Part shown: piece by piece, positions 22,309 to 29,197 of the stretch
How positions within the stretch are numbered: position 1 is the first letter of the stretch
Layout: each line of letters starts with the position of its first letter
From: CAZJRB01 sp964547995
GTDB lineage: Bacteria; Planctomycetota; Planctomycetia; Pirellulales; Thermoguttaceae
Direction of reading: 5' to 3'
Assembly (NCBI GenBank): GCA_964547995.1
Contig: CAZJRB010000097.1
Span: 1-29,197, forward strand
DNA: 29,197 bases
Made by a program: the position numbers and the translations under genes
The notes under the pieces: generated by a model
What the model was told of the DNA's origin: nothing
The model's database searches: none
Seen by the model: the letters and a program-made list of their open reading frames with translations, nothing else

Positions 22309-25170
22309 GTGAAAGAACAAGACGACAAGAAAAACAAGTCCCACTCGCTGGCCGACATGCTGGCTGCCGGCGACGACAAGCAGTTGTGGAAATCGGACGA
22401 ATTGACGGCGATACTAGAGCACCAGCTTGCCGCGCCGATCGACTTCGACCTCAGCCGTTTCGACCCGGCGCCCTCGCATTCGATGCTACTGCTCACGTCG
22501 CCCGACGGTCCGCCGATCCGCACCTTCGACGAGCTGTTCCGCCATCCCCACCCGCCCGTCGAGATACTCGAATTGACAAAGCGGTTCGCCAAGGAGTGCC
22601 GTAGCCGCAGAGACGGCCCGGTGCCGGACGAGATCGCGACAATCCTCTACACGTTGAGCATCGTCACGGCGTTGACGAAATGCGGGCGCCGGATCACGAA
22701 AGCCGACAACCAGACCCTCCGGCACAGCCTGGACTGGGCGCTCAGTCAGCCTTGGGTGGACAAATCGACGCGCGGGCTGCTGCGGGAAGGCTACGCTGCA
22801 ATGAGCACGCTCGACAAGGGCGCCATGTCGGAGAAGACACCCGCCATGTCGACCGCGGAAATGCCGGCACTGGAACGACTCGGCGAGTACGAGCTGCTTG
22901 AAGAACTCGGCCGGGGCGGCATGGGAACTGTTTACAAGGCACGCCATACGCAACTCGATCGGATCGTTGCGCTGAAAGTGTTGGCGGAAGCTCACACGGC
23001 CAACCAGCAAGCCGTCGCTCGCTTCCGCCGGGAAATGAAAGCGGTCGGGCGGCTCGACCATCCCAACATCGTCCGCGCCCACGATGCACGCCAGATCGGC
23101 GACAGGCACTTTCTGGTGATGGAATACGTGGACGGGTGGAATCTCGATAGGTTGTCGGGATGCCTCGGGCCCTTGCCGGCGGCGGATGCGTGCGAGCTGG
23201 TCCGCCAGGCGGCCGTGGGACTGGCATACGCCCACCGGCACAAATTGGTCCATCGTGACATCAAACCGTCCAACTTGATGTTGACCACCGACGGACAACT
23301 GAAGATACTCGACCTCGGGCTGGCCCGCATCCGGAGCGATCAGTCGGCAAGTGTGTCGATGACGGCCGTCGGCCAGGCGATGGGAACGCCCGACTACATG
23401 GCCCCCGAACAGCTCAGCGACAGCCATTCGGTCGACATTCGGGCGGACATCTACAGCCTCGGCTGCACGTTGTATAAGCTGCTGACCGGTGCGGCGCCGT
23501 TTGAACGACAAGAGTGTGCCGACCCGATGTCGCGGGCGGCCGCCCACCTGCACGATACGATACCGCCGATCAGGCATTTCCGCGACGATCTGCCGAACGG
23601 CCTGGCCGCTGTCGTCAACCGGATGTTGGCGAAATCCCCGGACGAGCGGTTCGCCGAACCGGCGGAAGTGGCCGCCGCCATGGAGCCGTTTGCGCGGGGA
23701 TGTGATTTGAGGGCGTTGCCGGCTATGGCAAAAGGGGAACGAACACCGCCGGCCGGTGCATCGAAGACGCGAGCCCCGGCCGACAAGGTTGCCGCAGCAG
23801 CAGCGGCCAAAGGAATGCCGTATCGCGTGAAACCGCGAATGCCCACGGCGAAACGCGTGCGCCCGCTGCCGTGGTGGCAACGGCCTTGGGCAATGATTGC
23901 CGCGGCGGTGCTGTTGGTCGGTGCGCTGGGAACGGTTTTCTTGCTCACCCGCGACAACGCCGACAAGGGTACGACAACGGTCGACCGGAACGACCGCAAG
24001 GATGATGGTCTCTCGCAGGATGACACCGGCGGAAACCAGGCCGCGGCAGTCGTTGGTCGGCGAGGCGTGAACGACTGGATTGTAATCAGTTGGGGCGGCC
24101 AGACGGTCGGCAGGGCAAACTTGTGGCTGTGCCGTCCCGACGGGCGCACCAAAATCCCGATCACCGACGATCCCGACAGCTTCAATATTCATCCGAAGTT
24201 CTCGCCCGACGGGCGGCGGATCGCCTTCGTTCACGGGAAACCACCCGAGCCGACCGGCGTGTGGGTGTGTAATGCCGACGGCAGCAATCCGCGGGCGTTG
24301 GCCACCGGCCGGCAGGAGACGGAACGGTTGCTCTCGCCGGTGTGGATATCCAATTCCCGCATTTACTACACCCGCGATCCCAAGGCCGACCGCTCGGCCG
24401 ACATGGAAGTCTGGCAGGTCGATCTCGACGGCGGCGAGCCGCAGTTGGTGTTTCGATTCAACGAGGCGCTCGGAGAAGACGGCGGCCTGGTCACCGACGT
24501 TTCGCCCGACCGGCAGCAATTGGCTGTCGCCGCACTACGCGCCGGCGAATACTCCAGTTGCGATGTTTACATCACCGACTTGAGGGGACAACTCGTTGAT
24601 AAATTATGGACGGATTCCGGTGACGACCGGAAGGATTCACGTGCCCTCTGGTCGCCAACCGGGAAGACCATTGCCTGGCAACACACGTTCAGCGAGGTCG
24701 ACATCCCTTCGCCGGGGATGGGACGCGGGCTGCTCGACCGCCCGCGGTCGATGGGCGGAAAGAGACCTCCTGGAGGACGGGGACTCGCTCCCCCGCATGA
24801 CGGCGACCGGTTCGGCCCAAAACCACCGATGCACGTGTCTCCAAGCCCGGACTCGATCAAGTTCGGCATCGGTCTTTCGCGGCTTGGAGAGGACGGGCGG
24901 TGGCATCCGGAACTGCAACCCGACGGGGAAACGCAAATCATACCTTTGGCATGGTCGCCCGAGGGAAATTTCCTGCTTTGTGCACGCCTTGAAGGCACGC
25001 CCAGCCACAAGCTCAAGGCAATGTTGTTTCTCATGGACGACCGTTTTCGGGAAGTCCGCTTTCTGTTTCCGCTGGACGGCAGTTGCTGGCGCCCGGGGCA
25101 ACCCGATTTCGGCCGCCTGGCCGATTGGGCGTTTGTGCCGGAAGATCTAACGCCACCCGACCGGAAGTGA
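22309..25170 (+). CDS. Ser/Thr protein kinase with adaptor-like N-terminus and TolB-like propeller
   Basis: A 953-residue membrane kinase. Residues 1-185 form a planctomycete-type domain (LWKSDELTAILEHQLAAPID; TFDELFRHPHPPVEILELTK; SLDWALSQPWVDKSTRGLL). The kinase domain spans ~193-460: glycine loop GRGGMGTVY, K223, catalytic HRDIKPSN (H315, D317, K319), metal motif D335-L-G (DLG instead of DFG), and GTPDYMAPEQ. One helix (~527-549, AMIAAAVLLVGALGTVFLL) leads to an extracytoplasmic PD40/TolB-like propeller (KFSPDGRRIAFVHG; VWVCNADGSNPRALA; VWQVDLDGGEPQLVF). A Gly/Pro-rich insertion lies within the propeller near residues 805-845. The start is GTG 22309 with GAGG five bases upstream. The propeller probably senses an external ligand and the kinase passes the signal on, perhaps to the neighbouring sigma factor (inference). 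Confidence 0.92.
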   Translation: MKEQDDKKNKSHSLADMLAAGDDKQLWKSDELTAILEHQLAAPIDFDLSRFDPAPSHSMLLLTSPDGPPIRTFDELFRHPHPPVEILELTKRFAKECRSRRDGPVPDEIATILYTLSIVTALTKCGRRITKADNQTLRHSLDWALSQPWVDKSTRGLLREGYAAMSTLDKGAMSEKTPAMSTAEMPALERLGEYELLEELGRGGMGTVYKARHTQLDRIVALKVLAEAHTANQQAVARFRREMKAVGRLDHPNIVRAHDARQIGDRHFLVMEYVDGWNLDRLSGCLGPLPAADACELVRQAAVGLAYAHRHKLVHRDIKPSNLMLTTDGQLKILDLGLARIRSDQSASVSMTAVGQAMGTPDYMAPEQLSDSHSVDIRADIYSLGCTLYKLLTGAAPFERQECADPMSRAAAHLHDTIPPIRHFRDDLPNGLAAVVNRMLAKSPDERFAEPAEVAAAMEPFARGCDLRALPAMAKGERTPPAGASKTRAPADKVAAAAAAKGMPYRVKPRMPTAKRVRPLPWWQRPWAMIAAAVLLVGALGTVFLLTRDNADKGTTTVDRNDRKDDGLSQDDTGGNQAAAVVGRRGVNDWIVISWGGQTVGRANLWLCRPDGRTKIPITDDPDSFNIHPKFSPDGRRIAFVHGKPPEPTGVWVCNADGSNPRALATGRQETERLLSPVWISNSRIYYTRDPKADRSADMEVWQVDLDGGEPQLVFRFNEALGEDGGLVTDVSPDRQQLAVAALRAGEYSSCDVYITDLRGQLVDKLWTDSGDDRKDSRALWSPTGKTIAWQHTFSEVDIPSPGMGRGLLDRPRSMGGKRPPGGRGLAPPHDGDRFGPKPPMHVSPSPDSIKFGIGLSRLGEDGRWHPELQPDGETQIIPLAWSPEGNFLLCARLEGTPSHKLKAMLFLMDDRFREVRFLFPLDGSCWRPGQPDFGRLADWAFVPEDLTPPDRK

Positions 25171-25186
25171 GCCCGGTCTCGATCGG

Positions 25187-26392
25187 TCATTCCTGTTTGT
25201 CGTGCATGGACGCCTGTGTGTCCAGATCCTCCAGCTTCAACCGCACACTGACGATAAAGGGGCTTTCGCCGGGAATCCAGTGCCCGTAGGTCGTCGTCAC
25301 AAACGTACCGTCGGGCAGGATCTCGACGCCCGGATACGCGCAGTCCCAGCGGCTGTGGTTGTCCATCAGCCGCACGCGGTACTGGCCCTCACGGCCCTGA
25401 ACGATGTCGTCGTAGGCGCCGACCCAGCCGCACCAGTCGCCTTGAGTGGGGCTTTCCAGCGCGGTGTCGCGGAAGCTAATGAAGAGCCGGCCGTCGGGTC
25501 CATACTTGCCGGTGTGCCGATCGCCGGTCAAGGCGCCGGGCAACTCACGGGGCTCGGTCCACGTCTTCCCCTCGTCGTTCGAGAGGATCAAGTGCGAGTT
25601 GCGGCGGCGGCGGTTCTCGCGCAACAGCACGGCGAGTTGCTTTCCGTCGGGGGAGCGAATAATCCCCGGTTCGCACAGGTGTACGTCGGTTCGCTTGAAG
25701 ATCACTTCCGGCTCGCTCCAGGTGAGCCCGCCGTCTTTGGAGAACGTCTTGTAGAGCGTCATCGTGCCGGTTCGCTTGCCGCCGGCACGGAAGAAGCGGC
25801 CGTCGTCGTGGAACATGGCCATGTAGTGTCCCTTGCCGGTCTTCAGGGGCTCGACGCAGCCCATGGTAACGATGCCGCCCCAATTGCCGACGGGTTTCAA
25901 CGGGGTCCAAGTCTTTCCGTCATCTTCCGAAACCGCCATCCGCACCGGGTAGAGCCCGGAAAAAAGTATCAACCGTTTCACGCCCTCTGGATCGATGACG
26001 CGGTGAATGGTGGGAACCTCCTTCGAGGTTTTCCAGTTTTCGGGTACGGGCAGGCGTTCGCTCCAGGTGAGCCCGCCGTTGGTGCTGCGTTTCATGAGGA
26101 TGGCCCCGCGGCCGTGGCCGGTCGGATAAACGGCGATCATCGTCTTGCCGTCTTCCAACAGCACGGTCGTCACATGGCCGAGGTATTGGCCTTTCTCTTT
26201 GTCGACCACAACCCGGCGTTGTTTGTCCTTGGACAAGTCGATCAGCGGAATTGTGAAACCTTGTAGGATTGGCTGCGGTTCCGTTTTTGCTGCATTTTCG
26301 GCCGCTTGCGCGGGTTGTCCCCCGGCCTGGACTGTAACCGGGAACATGAACAGGACTGCGATCGATGACAATGTTGGAGAGTATCTTTGCAT
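25187..26392 (-). CDS. Secreted sialidase-like (BNR repeat) protein
   Basis: A 401-residue exported protein with a six-bladed sialidase-type propeller. Four Asp-box motifs of the form S-x-D-x-G-x-T-W are visible: STNGGLTW, SEDDGKTW, SKDGGLTW and SNDEGKTW. The signal peptide core is LSSIAVLFMFPVTVQAG. ATG 26392 is preceded by AGGAG about nine bases upstream on the minus strand; the longer frame from 26422 would add a charged leader. In planctomycetes such proteins are annotated as exo-alpha-sialidases, but the Arg triad and the catalytic Tyr/Glu cannot be placed with confidence, so the substrate is open. Its stop lies 16 bases from the kinase stop (convergent), with no clear terminator between. 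Confidence 0.82.
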   Translation of the reverse strand: MQRYSPTLSSIAVLFMFPVTVQAGGQPAQAAENAAKTEPQPILQGFTIPLIDLSKDKQRRVVVDKEKGQYLGHVTTVLLEDGKTMIAVYPTGHGRGAILMKRSTNGGLTWSERLPVPENWKTSKEVPTIHRVIDPEGVKRLILFSGLYPVRMAVSEDDGKTWTPLKPVGNWGGIVTMGCVEPLKTGKGHYMAMFHDDGRFFRAGGKRTGTMTLYKTFSKDGGLTWSEPEVIFKRTDVHLCEPGIIRSPDGKQLAVLLRENRRRRNSHLILSNDEGKTWTEPRELPGALTGDRHTGKYGPDGRLFISFRDTALESPTQGDWCGWVGAYDDIVQGREGQYRVRLMDNHSRWDCAYPGVEILPDGTFVTTTYGHWIPGESPFIVSVRLKLEDLDTQASMHDKQE

Positions 26393-26431
26393 TCCGGAAT
26401 TCTCCTGCCGGAAGTGAAACAAATCGGTAAC

Positions 26432-26542
26432 ACTTCAGCCGAACGGCGAAACACTTTGTACGACGGCCTTCCAAGGCCGTCGAGGGGTTGCGATGTCGCA
26501 GCGACGGCCTTGAAAGGCCGTCGTACTGCAGACGGCTGAAGT
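26432..26542. repeat. Nested palindromic element, GACGGCCTT family
   Basis: Arms of 25 bases (26458-26482 and 26502-26526) match at 24 of 25 positions around a 19-base linker. They start GTACGACGG at the outer end and are themselves near-perfect palindromes. An outer perfect 10-bp pair, ACTTCAGCCG (26432-26441) and CGGCTGAAGT (26533-26542), encloses the whole. The element lies upstream of the sialidase-like gene, in its probable promoter zone. Confidence 0.8.
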
Positions 26543-26824
26543 AGTACGCAAATCGTAACAATTCTACGGCCGCTGCGCCGTTGCCGCAACTTACCCATCG
26601 TTGCGCCGAATTCGCACAGTCTGCCCCAGCCCCCTCCTCGGGGCCGTCCCCCTTGCAAACTTCCTAGTAACCGCTACCGTGTTGGACTTTGAGACGGCTC
26701 GCAGCCGGAAAAGTGGCGAGGTCGGAGTGCCGAAAGGTCCCCGATTTCTCGTTGAGAACCCACTTAGCCGCAGCCACACGGCCAATCGACACACGCACGC
26801 CCGAGATGTAAGAGAGGGGGATTC
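26543..26824. other. Gene-free region before GMP synthase-like gene
   Basis: About 280 bases without a credible gene; with the nested repeat, the whole span 26393-26868 has none apart from the 10-codon leader frame. It must hold divergent promoters for the sialidase-like gene and the GuaA-like gene, but I see no convincing -35/-10 pair. A short GC stem, GCCCC-CTCCTC-GGGGC, lies near 26630-26645. Confidence 0.4.
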
Positions 26825-26857
26825 ATGGAGTATAGGGAACTGGATCAGGTATTATAA
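26825..26857 (+). CDS. Possible 10-codon leader ORF
   Basis: A frame coding MEYRELDQVL has a strong purine-rich ribosome site (GAGAGGGGG, around 26812-26820) and ends 11 bases before the GuaA-like start. Its peptide resembles the first residues of that protein (MDYKEFVDQQV), which suggests local duplication of the start region. It could couple or tune translation, or be accidental. Confidence 0.3.
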   Translation: MEYRELDQVL

Positions 26858-26868
26858 GGAGTTGGATT

Positions 26869-27801
26869 ATGGACTATAAGGAATTCGTTGATCAACAAGT
26901 GGCTTCGATCCGGGAATCAGTGGGTGACGGGGTGGCCATCAATGCACTTAGCGGGGGGGTTGACAGTTCGGCGCTCACCGTCCTGGGATACCGTGCCCTG
27001 GGCGAACGCCTGAAAACGGTCTTCGTCGATAGCGCCTTGATGCGCGAGGGCGAACCACAGGATGTCGTCAAGGATTTCGCCGAGATGGGAATCCCCGTGG
27101 ACTTGGTCGACGCCCGGGCCGAGTTCCTCGCTGCGTTGAAGGGACTGACCGACCCGGAAGACAAACGCAACGCCGTCACTCGCACCTTTTACCAGGACAT
27201 CTTTGCGCGGCTGGTGCGCGAGAGCGGGGCAACACACCTTCTGCACGGCACGATCCTCACGGACATTGAAGAAACGGTCGCCGGCATCAAGCGCCAACAT
27301 AACATCCTCGCCCAACTGGGGATCGATCCCGAGAAGGAATACGGCTACCAGGTGTTGGAGCCGCTTGCCACGCTGCGGAAGGACGGCGTGCGGGAGGTCG
27401 CGCGTCTGCTGGGAATGCCCGACAGGATGGCCGAACGCATCCCTTTCCCCGGACCGGCGCTGGCCACGAGAATTGTCGGGGAAGTGAACGAGGAGCGGCT
27501 TGCGACGGTCCGCGCGGCCACCAGCATCGTCGAGAAGGAACTTGCCGACAGCGGCGCCTTTCAATACATGGCTGTCCTCTTGAACGACAAGGCAACCGGC
27601 ATCCGCGACGACAATCGGGAATTCGGCCAGATCATCGTTGTCCGGTGCCTCGACAGCGTCGATGCGAGGACGGCAACGGCGGTCGAGATTCCTTGGGAGA
27701 AGCTGCACCGGATCTGTGCGCAGATCACCTCGATCGAAGGAGTGAACCGTTGCCTCTACGATCTTACTCCGAAGCCGCCTGCCACGATTGAATACGTTTG
27801 A
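26869..27801 (+). CDS. guaA: Stand-alone GMP synthase ATP-pyrophosphatase subunit (GuaA C-terminal type)
   Basis: A 310-residue protein matching the ATP-PPase and dimerisation domains of GMP synthase, which aminates XMP to GMP with ATP. The P-loop SGGVDSS is at residues 28-34; FPGPALATR (193-201) and the C-terminal KPPATIEYV are family hallmarks. The N-terminal glutaminase domain of the usual ~510-residue bacterial enzyme is absent and no partner is in view, so it may use a separate glutaminase as in archaeal split GMP synthases. The XMP-site motif usually reading QGT-x-YPDVIES is here HGTILTDIEET (126-136), followed by IKRQHNI, so the substrate may differ. ATG 26869 has AAGGAG eight bases upstream. 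It is followed by carB after 39 bases. Confidence 0.8.
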   Translation: MDYKEFVDQQVASIRESVGDGVAINALSGGVDSSALTVLGYRALGERLKTVFVDSALMREGEPQDVVKDFAEMGIPVDLVDARAEFLAALKGLTDPEDKRNAVTRTFYQDIFARLVRESGATHLLHGTILTDIEETVAGIKRQHNILAQLGIDPEKEYGYQVLEPLATLRKDGVREVARLLGMPDRMAERIPFPGPALATRIVGEVNEERLATVRAATSIVEKELADSGAFQYMAVLLNDKATGIRDDNREFGQIIVVRCLDSVDARTATAVEIPWEKLHRICAQITSIEGVNRCLYDLTPKPPATIEYV

Positions 27802-27840
27802 CCGCGCCCTACCACCAACCAATCAGAAGGGAGACAGACC

Positions 27841-29197
27841 GTGCCGAGACGGAACGACATCGACAAGGTCATGATTATCGGCTCCGGACCGATCGTCATT
27901 GGCCAGGCATGTGAATTCGACTATTCGGGGACCCAGGCCTGCAAGGCGTTGCGCAGTCTCGGCTACAAAATCGTGCTGGCCAACTCGAATCCCGCCACGA
28001 TTATGACCGACCCCGGGATGGCGGACGTAACCTATATCGAGCCGCTGAACCTGAAGTCGATGACGGAGATCGTTGCGCGGGAAAAGCCGGATGCACTGCT
28101 GCCGAATCTCGGCGGTCAGTCGGGGTTGAATCTCTCCTCGGAATTGGCCCGGGCCGGTGTGCTGAAAAAGCACAGCGTCAAGGTGATCGGCGTCCAGGTC
28201 GATGCCATCAAGCGCGGCGAGGACCGCCAAGCGTTCAAGGACACGATGGACCGCCTTGGCATTGAGATGCCCGCAAGCCAGATCGCCGAGAGCCTGGAAG
28301 AGGCCGAGAAGATCGTCGAGGATATTGGGTTGCCGTGCGTCATCCGGCCCGCCTACACGATGGGTGGAACCGGCGGCGGGCTCGTCTACAACATGGAAGA
28401 GTTCCGCACCGTCGCCGCCCGAGGTCTGGGGGCGAGCCTGGTCGGGCAAATCCTCGTCGAAGAATCGGTCCTCGGCTGGGAGGAACTCGAGCTGGAGGTC
28501 GTCCGCGACGCCAAGAACCGGATGATTACCGTCTGCTTCATCGAGAACGTCGACGCCATGGGCGTCCATACCGGCGACTCCTATTGCACGGCACCGATGC
28601 TCACGATCGACGAAGCGCTTCAAGAGCGGCTCCAGAAGCACTCCTACGACATCGTCGAGGCGATCGAGGTGATCGGCGGGACGAACATCCAGTTCGCGCA
28701 CGATCCGGAGACGGGCCGGGTCGTTGTGATCGAAATCAATCCCCGCACCTCGCGGTCCTCTGCGCTGGCTTCCAAGGCGACCGGTTTCCCGATTGCCTAC
28801 GTGTCGTCCCTGTTGGCCGGCGGCCTCACCATGGACGAAATTCCCTACTGGCGCGACGGCACCCTGGAGAAGTACACCCCTTCGGGCGACTACGTCGTCG
28901 TGAAGTTCGCTCGCTGGGCGTTCGAGAAATTCGCCGGCCTCGAGGACAAGCTCGGCACGCAGATGCGGGCGGTCGGCGAGGCGATGAGTCTTGGGAAAAC
29001 CTATAAAGAGGCATTTCAGAAAGCGATTCGCTCCCTGGAAATCGGCCGTCACGGACTCGGATTCGCCAGGGATTTCCACGAGCGATCGCTCGAAGAATTG
29101 CTGGCCATGCTGGCCGAGCCCTCCAGCGAGCGGCAGTTCATTATGTACGAAGCCCTCCGCAAAGGGGCCGACGTCCAAACGCTCTACGAACGAACGT
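27841..29197 (+). CDS. carB: Carbamoyl-phosphate synthase large subunit, 5' part
   Basis: The first 452 codons of a protein normally ~1070 residues long; the window ends inside it. CarB makes carbamoyl phosphate from bicarbonate, ammonia and ATP for pyrimidines and arginine. The N-terminus MIIGSGPIVIGQACEFDYSG, then NSNPATIMTDPGMADVTYIE and LLPNLGGQSGLNL, are diagnostic. The first ATP-grasp domain continues with VIRPAYTMGGTGGG, EVVRDAKNRMITVCFIENVD, MGVHTGDS and EINPRTSRSSALASKATGFP. The start is GTG 27841 with AGAAGGGAG seven bases upstream. Some positions differ from typical CarB (CTAPMLTIDEAL; WRDGTLEKYTPSGDYVVVKF), consistent with a divergent planctomycete version. Close spacing suggests co-transcription with the GuaA-like gene; both use glutamine-derived ammonia. 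Confidence 0.95.
   Translation, partial: MPRRNDIDKVMIIGSGPIVIGQACEFDYSGTQACKALRSLGYKIVLANSNPATIMTDPGMADVTYIEPLNLKSMTEIVAREKPDALLPNLGGQSGLNLSSELARAGVLKKHSVKVIGVQVDAIKRGEDRQAFKDTMDRLGIEMPASQIAESLEEAEKIVEDIGLPCVIRPAYTMGGTGGGLVYNMEEFRTVAARGLGASLVGQILVEESVLGWEELELEVVRDAKNRMITVCFIENVDAMGVHTGDSYCTAPMLTIDEALQERLQKHSYDIVEAIEVIGGTNIQFAHDPETGRVVVIEINPRTSRSSALASKATGFPIAYVSSLLAGGLTMDEIPYWRDGTLEKYTPSGDYVVVKFARWAFEKFAGLEDKLGTQMRAVGEAMSLGKTYKEAFQKAIRSLEIGRHGLGFARDFHERSLEELLAMLAEPSSERQFIMYEALRKGADVQTLYERT

Noticed and set aside
24700..24835. Gly/Pro-rich stretch in the kinase propeller as an inserted palindromic repeat.
   Set aside because: Some short stems are present (for example GGGGA-CTCGC-TCCCC), but there is no paired-arm architecture or second copy in the window, so it is noted only as a low-complexity insertion.

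Overview
The window looks like a chromosomal segment from a planctomycete, probably Pirellulales-like. This is inferred from gene content: a MoxR/DUF58/vWA cluster continuing into large secreted proteins, a THWS-type ECF sigma factor next to a Ser/Thr kinase fused to a TolB-like propeller, a levanase-type beta-sandwich module, and many palindromic intergenic repeats. GC is high, so long antisense open frames shadow most genes and are not annotated.

Layout. (1) 1-752: no intact gene; a palindromic repeat, a probable transposase C-terminal remnant (111-275) and a candidate sigma70-type promoter (623-652). (2) 753-20704: ten collinear genes that look like one operon. They encode a MoxR AAA+ ATPase, a DUF58 protein, a secreted levanase-like/NPCBM-like protein, two membrane-anchored vWA proteins (BatA-like and a paralogue), a DUF4175-like membrane protein, a secreted coiled-coil protein with 16 XMPG repeats, a secreted alpha/alpha toroid, a secreted HEAT protein with two EF-hand loops, and a 1370-residue secreted PQQ-like propeller protein. 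(3) 21021-21305 (-): a small secreted Pro-rich protein, divergent from an ECF sigma factor (21496) and its kinase partner (22309). (4) 25187-26392 (-): a secreted BNR/sialidase-like protein. (5) 26869 to the end: a stand-alone GuaA-type ATP-pyrophosphatase subunit and the start of carB, cut by the window edge.

How the genes may work together. In known MoxR/Bat systems a cytosolic AAA+ ATPase acts with vWA proteins through their metal-ion-dependent adhesion sites. Here the same transcription unit also supplies five exported proteins rich in binding folds, so a membrane-anchored chaperone or assembly machine for the cell surface or periplasm is a reasonable inference. The substrate is unknown. 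The sigma/kinase pair is a typical planctomycete signalling module.

The most unusual feature is not a gene. The operon is studded with palindromic elements of several unrelated sequences but shared architecture: two inverted ~25-nt arms, each itself a hairpin, around a linker. Four families begin GTAG or GTAC at the foot of the hairpin, like REP/BIME elements of proteobacteria. Two 85-bp copies carry their linker in opposite orientations between identically oriented arms and flanks. Three genes have such elements inside their coding sequence just before the signal-peptide core.
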